DNA of 64,000 nt from the NCBI RefSeq assembly GCF_020567425.1, contig NZ_JAJCVJ010000002.1, positions 372,001-436,000 of the forward strand, given 5' to 3'. Position numbers and translations under genes: made by a program. The stretch is from Salinirubrum litoreum. Its GTDB lineage: Archaea; Halobacteriota; Halobacteria; Halobacteriales; Haloferacaceae. Below the pieces are notes generated by a model. That model saw only the letters and a list, made by a program, of their open reading frames with translations, searched no databases and was not told the DNA's origin. Below, piece after piece: positions 25,873-34,741 of this stretch; position 1 is the stretch's first letter, and each line of letters begins with the position of its first letter.

Positions 25873-25891
25873 CTTAGTGTGGGGATAATAA
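25873..25891 (+). promoter_or_regulatory. CTTA-N6-ATAATAA promoter element (for 25932-28597)
   Basis: CTTAG-TGTGGG-GATAATAA lies 40 bp before ATG 25932. It starts 13 bp after the stop of the previous gene. Confidence 0.78.
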
Positions 25892-25931
25892 CGGTCCCGG
25901 AGCGGGAGGCGGAGACGACTGCAGACTCACG

Positions 25932-27794
25932 ATGACAGCGACTTCCCCTTCGATCGGTCGACGTTCTCTGCTCGCGCTGGCCGCGAGCAGCTTCACCGGC
26001 GGCTGTCTCCGGCAGTACGGGTCGGTCGTCACGCGCGACGACCACACCCAACTGTCGGTCACGGTGAAGACGCTCCCCGCGGACGCCGACGAGCGGGCCA
26101 CTCGCGTCGCGCGCAGACTCGCCGCCGCCCTTCAGCGCGTCGGCGTCGACGCCAGTGTCGTCCCGATGAGCCGGGAACACCTGCGCCGGAGCGTCCTGCT
26201 CAACCACGACTTCGACCTCTACGTCGGTCGACTACCGCTGCCGGCGGACCCCGACTGGCTCCGCCCGCTGCTCCACTCGCGGTTCGCGACGGCGCAGGGC
26301 TGGGCCAACCCCTTCGGCTACGGCGCGCTGGAACTCGACGAGCGACTGACCGCACAGGCCCGCCAGTCCGGCCAGCACCGCCGCGAGACGGTCGCGGCAG
26401 TCCAGCGCCGGGTCGTCAGAGACCAGCCGTTCACCGTCCTCGCCGTCCCCGACGCGGTGCGGGCGACGCGCCGCGACCGGGTCCGGTGGCGGGGCGACCG
26501 CCTCCACAGCGTCGCGGGCTACCTCGCCGCGGAGCCCGCCGGCCCGGCGGCGTCGGAGACGCCCGAGAGCACGAACGCGTCGGCGGCCTCGACGCGCGGG
26601 GACCGGACGACGACGGCGGACGAGACGCCGACGTCCACGCCGGCGACGGACCCGACGACCCTCCGTGTCGCCACCACCGACAGCCGCGTGACGAAGAATC
26701 TGAACCCGCTGTCGGTCCCGTTCCGCCGCGGACGGGTCCTCCTCCACCTCGTCTACGACTCGCTGGGACGCCGCCTCGACGGTACCGTCCGGCCGTGGCT
26801 CGCCGAGTCGTGGTCGGTCGAGCGTGACGACGGCACCACCGTCAAGGTGCGACTCCGCGAGGACCTGACGTGGCACGACGGCGCGTCGCTCACCGCCGGC
26901 GACGTCGCGTTCACCTACCGGTTCCTGCGTGACACCGCGCTCGGGCGGACGGAGGAACCCGTCACGTCGCCCGCCTACCGGGCTCGAATCTCGCTCGTCG
27001 ACGGCGTCGAGGCAGTCGACGACCGGACCGTCCGTCTCGATCTCGGCGACGCCGGAGCGCCGGCAGCGACGACTGCGCTGACCGTCCCGGTCCTCCCCGA
27101 GCACGTCTGGCGGGCGGCCGCACGGCCCGCCGAGGTCGCCGGCATCGAGCGCGGGCCGACGACGGACGCGCTGGTCCGGAACAACCTCGAACCGGTCGGA
27201 AGCGGGCCGCTCCGCGTGACCGACACGGCGTTGAAGGCGTCGGTCGACCTCGCGGCGAACCCCGACCACTTCCTCACCCGGACCCCCGTCGACGACCACC
27301 TGAGGCCGTTCGTCGGGGGGGTCTCGTTCGACCGCCTCCGGGTCGTCGTCGTCCCCTCCGACGGCGCTGCGGTCGACCTCGCGGCGGACGGTCGACTCGA
27401 CGCCACCGCCACCCCGCTCGGGGCCGACGCCGTCCGGGACGTCGCCGCGACGGACGCGCTCGACGTCCGACTGACCGGCGGGTCGTGGGTCTACCACGTC
27501 GGCTACAACCTCCGGCGACCACCCTTCACCAACCCGCACTTCCGGCGGACCGTCGCGCGACTGCTCGACCGCGAGCACCTCGTCGAGTCGGTGTTCGGCG
27601 GGTACGCGACGCCGGCGGTGACGCCGCTCGCGACGACCGACTTCGAACCGGCCGACCTCGCGTGGACGGAGGGCGGGGCGCGACTCCCGTTCGTCGGTGA
27701 CGACGGCTCGCTCGACGTCGAGCGGGCCCGCGACCTGTTCCGCGAGGCGGGGTACAGCTACGCCGAAGACGGTCGCCTCGTCGTCCAGCGATGA
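25932..27794 (+). CDS. Tat lipoprotein, family 5 extracellular solute-binding protein
   Basis: This 620-residue protein has a Tat motif in GRRSLLALAASS and a lipobox FTGGC (Cys about residue 29). A first domain of about 170 residues is followed by a Thr/Ser-rich linker (about 200-238). The SBP_bac_5 core then runs LRVATTDSRVTKNLNPLS, LAESWSVERDD, VKVRLREDLTWHDG. This is the layout of oligopeptide/nickel-type binding proteins. No permease or ATPase genes are adjacent, so it is an orphan binding protein. The next gene overlaps by 4 bp (ATGA) and encodes a PAP2 enzyme, an unusual partner. Confidence 0.85.
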   Translation: MTATSPSIGRRSLLALAASSFTGGCLRQYGSVVTRDDHTQLSVTVKTLPADADERATRVARRLAAALQRVGVDASVVPMSREHLRRSVLLNHDFDLYVGRLPLPADPDWLRPLLHSRFATAQGWANPFGYGALELDERLTAQARQSGQHRRETVAAVQRRVVRDQPFTVLAVPDAVRATRRDRVRWRGDRLHSVAGYLAAEPAGPAASETPESTNASAASTRGDRTTTADETPTSTPATDPTTLRVATTDSRVTKNLNPLSVPFRRGRVLLHLVYDSLGRRLDGTVRPWLAESWSVERDDGTTVKVRLREDLTWHDGASLTAGDVAFTYRFLRDTALGRTEEPVTSPAYRARISLVDGVEAVDDRTVRLDLGDAGAPAATTALTVPVLPEHVWRAAARPAEVAGIERGPTTDALVRNNLEPVGSGPLRVTDTALKASVDLAANPDHFLTRTPVDDHLRPFVGGVSFDRLRVVVVPSDGAAVDLAADGRLDATATPLGADAVRDVAATDALDVRLTGGSWVYHVGYNLRRPPFTNPHFRRTVARLLDREHLVESVFGGYATPAVTPLATTDFEPADLAWTEGGARLPFVGDDGSLDVERARDLFREAGYSYAEDGRLVVQR

Positions 27795-28597
27795 CGGCGA
27801 CGCTCTCGCCGCTCGCGGAGTTGCTCCTGTCCGTCCTCGGCGGCGCGGCCCTCCTGCTCGTGGTCGGCGCGGCCACCCTCGTCGGCCCCGCTCGACTCCG
27901 GGCCTGCCGTGGGTCTCTCCGGGGGCGACTCCGCGAGACGTGGCCCTACCTCGTGCTGCTGGGCGGCGTCCTGCTCGTGAACACGGTCGCCCGTGACTAC
28001 GGTCCGGAGATCTCGTGGGCCATCGGCTGGAACGTGACGGGGCTCATCTACGCGGTCGAGCGGGAGTTCGTCGCGCTCGTCCAGTCGGTCGCCACGCCGG
28101 CGCTGACGGCGCTGTTCTCGACCGTCTACCTCGTCGGCTACGTCTTCCTGCTCGTCTTCCCGTTCGTCGCCTACCTCGCGCTGGACGACCAGCGACTGCT
28201 GAAGGCGACGAGCCTCGCGTACGCGGTCAACTACGCTGTCGGCGTCTGCTGTTACGTCCTGTTCGTCTCGTACGGGCCGCGGAACCTGCTGCCGGGCCAG
28301 GTGGAGTCGTTGCTGTACGTCACCTACCCCCGGACCCAGATTCTCACGGGCGCGGTCAACGTCAACACCAACGTCTTTCCGTCGCTACACACCTCGCTGT
28401 CGGTCACGGTCGCCGCCCTCGCGTGGCGCTCTCGCGACCACTACCCCGGCTGGTGTGTCGTCGCCCTGCCGCTGGCGGCCGCCGTCGCAGTCGCCACGAT
28501 GTACCTCGGGATCCACTGGGCGCTCGACGTCCTCGCCGGTCTCCTGCTCGGCCTCGGGAGTGCGGCACTCGGCCTCGCTGTCGCCGACCGTGAGTAG
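27791..28597 (+). CDS. PAP2-family membrane phosphatase / phosphotransferase
   Basis: This 268-residue integral membrane protein has about six hydrophobic segments. The C-terminal phosphatase motifs are visible as FPSLHTSLS (motif 2, His) and MYLGIHWALDVLAG (motif 3, nucleophilic His). Motif 1 appears replaced by YGPRNLLPG, as in inositol-phosphorylceramide-synthase-like PAP2 proteins. It may recycle polyprenyl diphosphate or transfer head groups; this is inference from the location in a glycan locus. Confidence 0.83.
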   Translation: MTATLSPLAELLLSVLGGAALLLVVGAATLVGPARLRACRGSLRGRLRETWPYLVLLGGVLLVNTVARDYGPEISWAIGWNVTGLIYAVEREFVALVQSVATPALTALFSTVYLVGYVFLLVFPFVAYLALDDQRLLKATSLAYAVNYAVGVCCYVLFVSYGPRNLLPGQVESLLYVTYPRTQILTGAVNVNTNVFPSLHTSLSVTVAALAWRSRDHYPGWCVVALPLAAAVAVATMYLGIHWALDVLAGLLLGLGSAALGLAVADRE

Positions 28598-28599
28598 TG

Positions 28600-28618
28600 C
28601 TTACGAGCCGTATAATAA
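28600..28618 (+). promoter_or_regulatory. CTTA-N6-ATAATAA promoter element
   Basis: CTTAC-GAGCCG-TATAATAA begins 3 bp after the previous stop. The next credible start is at 28889, so the leader would be about 245-270 nt. I see no convincing gene in 28619-28888. Confidence 0.72.
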
Positions 28619-28888
28619 CGGGTGCGTCCGGTGACCCTGTCTGCGTGAGCAGACGGACGACACGCCACGTCCCCGCCGAGCGACTCGGAGCGGAGCGACC
28701 GCGTCCAGGCGACGCTCCCGACCCCGCGTCGGTCGGCGACAGGCGCGGAGCGTGCCGGCTACCGATACGCTGTCGAGTCGATGGGCTGTGCACCCGCGCG
28801 CTCGGCGGTGCCGGCCGCGCGGTACCCGACGCGCGCAGCGAGGGCGACACCGGACGGGCGAGGCCGTCACCGACGACGGGAGGCGAGG

Positions 28889-29359
28889 ATGGACGAGCGA
28901 CAGGACGACGACACCCCCACGACGGACCGAGAACAGGCGACGAGCGAGACCACGGAGATCGACGGTGGCGGCCGACTGGCGCGGCTACTCGCGTCGGTCC
29001 GCGACCTGCTGACCGGCATCGCAGGACGTGACGGTCGTCGAGACGAGCAGACCGGCGAGCAGGAGCCACTCGGCCGGGTCGGTGACGGACCCCCGGCCGA
29101 GCAGACGGACCACTCGCTTCTCGCCGTCGACCCGGAACTCCTCGATCCGGAGCAACGGATCGTGCAGCTCCTGCTCTCGGAGGGAGGCCGCATCCCCCAG
29201 TCGGAGATCGTCGAGCGGACGCGGTGGACCAGTTCGACCGTCAGCCGACGACTCGGCAATATGGAGTCCCGTGGGCTCGTCGAGCGCCGACGCTTCACGG
29301 ACGGGAAGACGGTGTTTCTGGTAGACGAGAGCGTCGACCCCTCGCTCGAACGGGACTGA
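28889..29359 (+). CDS. Winged-helix (MarR/DUF7343-type) regulator
   Basis: This 156-residue protein begins at ATG 28889 after a GGAGG-like site. The first 85 residues are low complexity and acidic, with a short hydrophobic stretch, RLARLLASVRDLLTGI. The C-terminal winged helix (about 88-145) includes LLLSEGGRIPQSEIVERTRW and STVSRRLGNMESRGLVER. The same HTH occurs at the C-terminus of the membrane regulator at 33544. It has no membrane anchor here. It is probably a cytoplasmic transcription factor for this region; the target is not known. Confidence 0.75.
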   Translation: MDERQDDDTPTTDREQATSETTEIDGGGRLARLLASVRDLLTGIAGRDGRRDEQTGEQEPLGRVGDGPPAEQTDHSLLAVDPELLDPEQRIVQLLLSEGGRIPQSEIVERTRWTSSTVSRRLGNMESRGLVERRRFTDGKTVFLVDESVDPSLERD

Positions 29360-29403
29360 AAACTGGACGTGCGTCGACTGTGATCCGCTCTCACCGGACT
29401 CGA

Positions 29404-29934
29404 CTACCGACGACGCAGGACACGGACGGCCGTCGCCGCCAGCAAGCCGGCGACCGGGACGAGCGCGTGAACCGGACGGAGGGGCCCGACGCCGGTCGCC
29501 GCCACGCCGACCCCGAGAGCGGTCGCGGCGACGAGCGCGAGCCACCTGACGCTCGTCGGGAACCGGGCCCCGACCCCGTCGTCGGCGGCACCGACGACCC
29601 GCCGGTCGTCGCCGGGGACGGTGACCCGCCCCGTCTCCGGGTCGAACACCAGTTTCCCCTGTCGCTCGAGCGCCGGGAGGTCGACCTCGTAGAGCGTCTC
29701 GTGGACCTCCGTCTCGGTCGGTGTCATCCCGTCGTTAGACTCGTCGAGCCAGGCGACCATCGCGGCGGCCAGGTCCCCGACCGTGTGTTCACGACCGGTT
29801 CGTTCGGTCACGAGCGAGACGATCCGTGCCCGTCGGTCGGCCTCGCTGACGCCGCCGAAGCCCGGTCGGTCGTCGAGTGTGCGGCCGGACAGCGTCGTCC
29901 TCTCGCCCTCGTCCGGCCCTGGAACGGGCAGCAT
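29404..29934 (-). CDS. DUF7344-type wHTH protein with two C-terminal membrane helices
   Basis: This 176-residue protein has a helical domain at about 30-110 with RIVSLVTERTGREHTVGDLA and ETLYEVDLPALERQGKLVFD. That matches the DUF7344 winged-helix pattern common in haloarchaeal surface loci. Two short hydrophobic segments (about 128-148 and 152-172) probably anchor it. It may be a membrane-tethered DNA-binding protein. Unlike its neighbours it has no CTTA-N6-ATAATAA element in front of it. Confidence 0.7.
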   Translation of the reverse strand: MLPVPGPDEGERTTLSGRTLDDRPGFGGVSEADRRARIVSLVTERTGREHTVGDLAAAMVAWLDESNDGMTPTETEVHETLYEVDLPALERQGKLVFDPETGRVTVPGDDRRVVGAADDGVGARFPTSVRWLALVAATALGVGVAATGVGPLRPVHALVPVAGLLAATAVRVLRRR

Positions 29935-29980
29935 GGTCGATGCCTATCGATGCGCCCTCAATAAGTGTCGGGGATCGTCG

Positions 29981-29999
29981 TTTACCCGACTCATAATAA
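29981..29999 (+). promoter_or_regulatory. CTTA-N6-ATAATAA promoter element (for 30120-32239)
   Basis: TTTAC-CCGACT-CATAATAA lies 120 bp before ATG 30120, giving a leader of about 90-95 nt. It contains a short frame (ATG 29999 to 30055) that begins inside the element and is unlikely to be translated. Confidence 0.72.
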
Positions 30000-30119
30000 T
30001 GCACCGAGGAGGCGAGTCTGTCGATAGCGGCAGCGAGACCCGCAGATACGCATGATACGGAACCACCGCAGCGACGACAGTACGTGTCCGCACCGACCGA
30101 CCAGCCCGGGGGGTGAGCG

Positions 30120-31259
30120 ATGAGCGACGGTATCGGCATCGCCGACCCAGTCCTCGGTGACCCGGAGAAGGAGCGCGTCGCCGACGTCATCGACTCCGGG
30201 ATGGTCGCCGACGGTCCCGAGGTTCGGACGTTCGAGGCCGAGTTCGCCGACTACTGTGACGCCGCCCACGGCGTCGCCACCTCGAACGGCACGACCGCGC
30301 TGCAGACGGCACTGGAGGCCGTCGGCGTCCGCCCCGGCGACCGGGTACTGACGACGCCCTTCTCCTTCGTGGCGACCGGGAACGCCGTCCGCTTCGCCGG
30401 CGCGGAGCCGGTGTTCGCGGACGTCGACCCGGCGACGTTCAACCTCGACCCCGACGCAGTCGCCGAGCAACTCGAGTCGCTCGACGACGTGAGCGCAATC
30501 GTCGCCGTCCACCTCTACGGCTTGCCGGCACCGATGGACGAACTCCGAGCACTGGCCGACGAACACGACGTGGCACTCGTCGAGGACGCCGCGCAGGCCC
30601 ACGGTGCGACCTACCGCGGGACGCCCGTCGGGTCGCTGGGCGACGCCGCCTGCTTCTCCTTCTATCCGACGAAGAACATGACCACCGGCGAGGGCGGGAT
30701 GGTCGTCACCGACGACGACGCGGTGGCCGCACACGCCCGGAGCTTCGTCAACCACGGCCGGGCAGAGGACGGCTACCGACACGTGAGACTCGGCCACAAC
30801 TTCCGGATGACGAGTATCGCGGCCGCGATGGGCCGCGCACAGCTCGACCGGCTCCCCGACTTCCTCGACGCGCGGCGGCGACACGCGGCGCTCCTCGACG
30901 ATGTGCTGGCGGACACGGCGGCCGTCACGCCGCTCGAACCCGCGCCGGCACGCCACGCCTATCACCAGTACACGGTGCGGGTGGGCAACCGCGACGCAGT
31001 CGCGGACGAACTCGAAGCGGCCGGCGTCGGGACGGGCGTCTACTACCCGCGGACCATCCCCGACCAGCCGGCGTACGGCGACGTCTCGGCCGACGTGCCG
31101 GTCGCGCGGCGGTTGACAGAGCAGGTGCTCTCGCTGCCGGTCCACCCCGCGCTGTCCGACTCCGACGTGAGACGAGTCGGCCGCGTCCTCGCCGAGAGCG
31201 GGGTCGCGGCACCGCCGGCACCGACCGGCGTCGAGCAGGGAGGTGTCGCGTCCCGATGA
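30120..31259 (+). CDS. DegT/DnrJ/EryC1/StrS sugar aminotransferase (WbpE-like)
   Basis: This 379-residue PLP enzyme has VEDAAQAHG (cofactor Asp) at 154-162 and the lysine in FYPTKNMTTGEGG (Lys185), which forms the Schiff base. Such enzymes aminate keto-nucleotide sugars using glutamate. It overlaps by 4 bp (ATGA) the Gfo/Idh/MocA dehydrogenase, the same pairing as WbpE-WbpB in diacetamido-uronic acid synthesis. The C-terminus has a 25-residue low-complexity tail. A glycosylation role is supported by neighbours; the exact sugar is inference. Confidence 0.88.
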   Translation: MSDGIGIADPVLGDPEKERVADVIDSGMVADGPEVRTFEAEFADYCDAAHGVATSNGTTALQTALEAVGVRPGDRVLTTPFSFVATGNAVRFAGAEPVFADVDPATFNLDPDAVAEQLESLDDVSAIVAVHLYGLPAPMDELRALADEHDVALVEDAAQAHGATYRGTPVGSLGDAACFSFYPTKNMTTGEGGMVVTDDDAVAAHARSFVNHGRAEDGYRHVRLGHNFRMTSIAAAMGRAQLDRLPDFLDARRRHAALLDDVLADTAAVTPLEPAPARHAYHQYTVRVGNRDAVADELEAAGVGTGVYYPRTIPDQPAYGDVSADVPVARRLTEQVLSLPVHPALSDSDVRRVGRVLAESGVAAPPAPTGVEQGGVASR

Positions 31260-32239
31260 CCGACGACACGGTCGCGGCCGGCGTCGTCGGCGTCGGCAGC
31301 ATGGGCCGGAACCACGCCCGCGTCTACGCCGACCTCGACGGGGTCGACCTGGTCGGCGTGACCGACGTCGACGAGCAGGCGGCCGAGCGGGTCGCCGAGC
31401 AACACGACACCGCCGCCCGGTCGCGCGATGACCTGCTGGCCGCGGCCGACGTCGTCTCGGTGGCGGTTCCGACGCAGTTCCACTACGAGACGGCCCGGGC
31501 GGCACTGACGGCCGACACGGACGTCCTCGTCGAGAAGCCGTTCGTCGCGGACCCGGCGAAGGGACGCGAACTGATCGACCTCGCCGACCGGCGCGACCGC
31601 GTGTTGCAGGTCGGCCACGTAGAGCGATTCAATCCGGCGGTCCGGACGCTCCGCGACATCGTGACGGAACTCGACATCCACGCGGTGAGCACCGAGCGCC
31701 TCGGGCCGCCGCTGGATCGCGAGATAGACGACTCGGTCGTGCTTGACATCATGATCCACGACCTCGACGTCGTACTGGACGTCGTCGACGGGTCGGTCGA
31801 GCAGTACGGCGCGGTCGGGACCGAGGACTGCCGGTACGCGAACGCCAACCTCCGGTTCGACTCCGGCGTCACGGCGAACCTCACGGCGAGTCGGGTGACA
31901 CAGGAGAAGGTGCGCAGCCTCACCATCTCCGCGGCCGACTGCCGGGTGAAGGTCGACTACCTCGACCAGAGCATCGAGATCCACCGGTCGTCGGTGCCGT
32001 CGTACATTCACGACGAGGGCACCATCCGCCACCGCCACGAGAACGTCGTGGAGCAACTGACGGTCGAGCGCACCGAACCGCTACAGAACGAACTCGCGTC
32101 GTTCGTCGAGGCGGCCCGAACGCGGAGCGGTCCCGTCGTCACCGGCGAACAGGCGCTGTCGGTGCTGGAGTTGACACTCGCCCTCGACGAGGCCGCCCAG
32201 CAGACGGCCGCAGGTGGTCACCCGGTCTCCACGGACTGA
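31256..32239 (+). CDS. Gfo/Idh/MocA-family sugar dehydrogenase (WbpB-like)
   Basis: This 327-residue enzyme has the NAD-binding motif GVVGVGSMGRNHARVYADL and the characteristic VEKPF (catalytic Lys) of the family. The C-terminal domain follows with HDLDVVLDVV. It is probably the 3-dehydrogenase that produces the keto sugar for the DegT aminotransferase encoded just upstream. The 4-bp overlap implies tight coupling. Other family roles are possible. Confidence 0.87.
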   Translation: MTDDTVAAGVVGVGSMGRNHARVYADLDGVDLVGVTDVDEQAAERVAEQHDTAARSRDDLLAAADVVSVAVPTQFHYETARAALTADTDVLVEKPFVADPAKGRELIDLADRRDRVLQVGHVERFNPAVRTLRDIVTELDIHAVSTERLGPPLDREIDDSVVLDIMIHDLDVVLDVVDGSVEQYGAVGTEDCRYANANLRFDSGVTANLTASRVTQEKVRSLTISAADCRVKVDYLDQSIEIHRSSVPSYIHDEGTIRHRHENVVEQLTVERTEPLQNELASFVEAARTRSGPVVTGEQALSVLELTLALDEAAQQTAAGGHPVSTD

Positions 32240-32550
32240 CGCCGACAGCCGGTGCGACCGCGCGAGCGCCGACGTGGCGACCACTGCTGCGAACGCGGCG
32301 ATCGGTGTAGGGACGAGCGACTCGACGTGCGGGCGACCGTCGAGAGGCCCTGTGGGACACTAATCCAGGCCGTCGCACTGGGGTGAAAACGTCGCGCCGC
32401 ACACCCCAGCGTCGAGGGTGTGTCACGGTCACGTACACCGCAGGGACGAGCGCGTGTCGCTATATAGGCGCGTCTGACGCTCGACTGACGGTGCGGCCAG
32501 CCGTCGGCAGGCCGCCGCCTGCTGGCGATTAACACCGGGATAACACGGTC

Positions 32551-32606
32551 TGCAACAGTCGGGAGCCGAGTTGCAATCGTTTCAGTCGGCGGGAGCCGGC
32601 TGCAAC
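32551..32606. promoter_or_regulatory. Palindromic candidate operator (TGCAAC-N13-GTTGCA) with half-site
   Basis: TGCAAC 32551-32556 and GTTGCA 32570-32575 form an inverted repeat with a 13-nt spacer. A third TGCAAC at 32601, with a repeated GGGAGCCG beside it, completes a cluster. It lies about 65-120 bp before ATG 32672, upstream of a likely TATA run (cgttta near 32635). The remainder of 32240-32671 has no gene. Confidence 0.5.
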
Positions 32607-32671
32607 AGTCAGAACCGTCCGGGACAGACTCAGACGTTTACTACCCTCCGAGCTATTCGATTGACCTGCAC

Positions 32672-33259
32672 ATGACCATCCAGGCAGACGAGCCGAGTGC
32701 GGTTCTGAACGAGGAGGAGACGGCGGCGACGCCGTCCACGCTCGACAAAGACAAGGTCCACCATCTGCTGAAAAACGAGCGACGACGACAGGCACTGCGG
32801 TATCTGCGGGACTGCGAGGGGCCGGTGCAGATGCGGGACGTCGCCGAACAGGTCGCCGCCTGGGAGCACGACACGACGGTACAGGCGCTCATGTCCGACC
32901 AGCGGCAGCGTGTCTACATCGCGCTCTATCAGGCGCACCTGCCCGCACTCGACGAGGCGGGCGTCATCGACTACAACCAGAGCCGGGGCATCGTGGAGAA
33001 GACGCCGCTCGCGAGTCGCCTGATGCACTACCTCGAGGACCCGACCGACGACGAGTCGAACGACGACGACCGCGAGTGGGAGCAGTACTACCTCGGCGCT
33101 GCGGGCGTCAGCACGGTCGCACTGGCCCTCACGACGTTCGAGGTCGCCGCCTTCACGGCCGCCGCAGCGTTGCCGGTCGCACTCGGCGTCGTGTTGCTGT
33201 ACGGTGGGATCTCGGTCGCACACGTTCTCTCCGACGACGGCGTCGCCGACGGCGACTGA
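32672..33259 (+). CDS. DUF7344-type wHTH protein with membrane helices
   Basis: This 195-residue protein has the DUF7344 winged-helix region (about 25-115) with LLKNERRRQALRYLRDCEGP, MRDVAEQVAAWE and IALYQAHLPALDEAGVIDYN. An acidic linker with repeated Asp is followed by two hydrophobic segments (about 145-185). It is paralogous to the protein at 29404-29934, though that one is shorter at the N-terminus. It may repress or activate the surface cluster; the palindrome upstream would suit autoregulation (inference). Confidence 0.75.
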   Translation: MTIQADEPSAVLNEEETAATPSTLDKDKVHHLLKNERRRQALRYLRDCEGPVQMRDVAEQVAAWEHDTTVQALMSDQRQRVYIALYQAHLPALDEAGVIDYNQSRGIVEKTPLASRLMHYLEDPTDDESNDDDREWEQYYLGAAGVSTVALALTTFEVAAFTAAAALPVALGVVLLYGGISVAHVLSDDGVADGD

Positions 33260-33445
33260 GACAGTATTTAACGGGAGCGCCGACGGGTCCCGAACGTGAC
33301 TGTATTCGTTTCACGAACGTCCAGAACGAGTACTGTCTGCTCGGCGATAACGGGCGCGTAGTGGTCTCACGTACGTGTCTGGCCACCGTTGCTGACGTAC
33401 CAGTGAAGCGAGATGATCTTCAGACAACAGTTTCGAACGGAAAGA

Positions 33446-33459
33446 CCTATAAAATAAGT
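33446..33459 (+). promoter_or_regulatory. Canonical BRE/TATA promoter
   Basis: CGGAAAGACCTATAAAATAAG-type BRE plus TATA ends about 67-85 bp before the possible starts at 33526 and 33544. It contrasts with the CTTA-N6-ATAATAA element of the region. Confidence 0.7.
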
Positions 33460-33543
33460 TGCTCTGCATCAAGCCAGGACAACCGCCGACCTGACTCGCC
33501 GGCGGAGCGTGTCGATCCCCCCAGAATGCCTCACAGGCCCACC

Positions 33544-34737
33544 ATGAGCACCCGAGTACCGTCGCTAATCGTGGTTGCGTTCGTCGTTTCTCTCGCAGCC
33601 GCGGGTGGCGCGACCGCCGCGGCGGACGGGACGCTCGTGCGTGCGGAGTTCGCGGACACCGTCGGGGTGGTCGAGGGACCCGACCACCCCCACGTCTGGG
33701 AGTCCGAGTCGAACACGCTGAAGACGACCTTCGAGACCACCGAGGAGAGCGACTACTACGAGGTGTGCGTCCACCCGGAGGGGAGCGACGCCGACCCCAC
33801 GTGTACCAGCGAGCGCGTCGGACCGGTCAAGACCGTGTCCGTGAACGTCTCCTTCGAGAATCTCAGCGCCGTGAAAGAGCGGAACCTGACCGTCGAACTC
33901 CACCAGCGCGTCGAGGGGAAACTGGTGCTCGCCGACAGTACGCGGGTCGACCCCGTCGTCATCGCCAAGGACGGCGACCTCGACAACGACCAACTGACGA
34001 ACCGCGCCGAACTGGACAACGGGACCTCGATGTACCGCTCCGACACCGACCGCGACAGTCTCAGCGACGGGAGTGAGGTGAAGAACTACGAGACCTCGCC
34101 GCTCCGCTCGGACACCGACGACGACGGCCTCACCGACGCACAGGAACTGGAGATGGACACCGACCCGCTCAGCAGCGACACCGACGACGACGGCCTCGAC
34201 GATTCGCTGGAGACTCGGATCGGGACGGACCCGACGCGGGCGAACAACCGACAGATGCTCGTGGCCTCCGTGCTGGTCGTCGTCGGCGTCATCGCCGGGT
34301 CGGGGTTCGTCGTCCTCTCGAACATCCGGGGAGTGATCGGTCGCGCGCTCGCCGGTGTGGTGGCCGCGAGCGCTCGGTTACGATCGACGTCGAGCGCCGG
34401 AGACGACACCGAGGGGCCGACCGAAACAACGACGGCCGACGGACAGCCGCCCGACTCGGAGACGGCCTCTCCCGACCGGGAGACGGTCCCCGCCGACCGA
34501 CCGAAGCCGGTCATCAGCGACGAGGAGGTCATCATTCGCCTACTGCGGGACAACGACGGCTGGCTCTATCAGAGCGAGATCGTCGAGGCACGCGACTGGT
34601 CGAAGTCGAAGGTGAGCCGTATGCTGTCGTCCATGGAGGAGTCGGACCGGATCCAGAAGATAACCGTCGGCCGGCAGAACGTGATCGCCGAGTCGGGGTC
34701 GGTGCCCGAGGGGCTGGAGTCGCCGTTCGGAGACTGA
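33544..34737 (+). CDS. Membrane-spanning regulator with calcium-binding repeats outside and HTH inside
   Basis: This 397-residue protein (ATG 33544; ATG 33526 possible) has a signal peptide at about 1-25. An ectodomain follows with two N-glycosylation sequons (NVS, NLT). Four thrombospondin-type-3 calcium-like repeats lie at about 143-225 (DGDLDNDQ, DTDRDSLSDG, DTDDDGLTDA, DTDDDGLDDS). One transmembrane segment lies at 238-260 and an acidic linker precedes a C-terminal winged helix at 325-385. The HTH is homologous to that at 28889. It could sense a surface or divalent-cation signal and act directly on DNA; this is inference. Confidence 0.8.
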   Translation: MSTRVPSLIVVAFVVSLAAAGGATAAADGTLVRAEFADTVGVVEGPDHPHVWESESNTLKTTFETTEESDYYEVCVHPEGSDADPTCTSERVGPVKTVSVNVSFENLSAVKERNLTVELHQRVEGKLVLADSTRVDPVVIAKDGDLDNDQLTNRAELDNGTSMYRSDTDRDSLSDGSEVKNYETSPLRSDTDDDGLTDAQELEMDTDPLSSDTDDDGLDDSLETRIGTDPTRANNRQMLVASVLVVVGVIAGSGFVVLSNIRGVIGRALAGVVAASARLRSTSSAGDDTEGPTETTTADGQPPDSETASPDRETVPADRPKPVISDEEVIIRLLRDNDGWLYQSEIVEARDWSKSKVSRMLSSMEESDRIQKITVGRQNVIAESGSVPEGLESPFGD

Positions 34738-34741
34738 GTCG

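Noticed and set aside
28597-29031. 144-residue frame after the PAP2 gene
   Set aside because: Starts inside the promoter element, Arg/Gly-rich, and lies out of frame over the regulator at 28889.
29999-30055. 18-codon frame starting within the CATAATAAT box
   Set aside because: Its start would precede the expected transcription start; no ribosome site.
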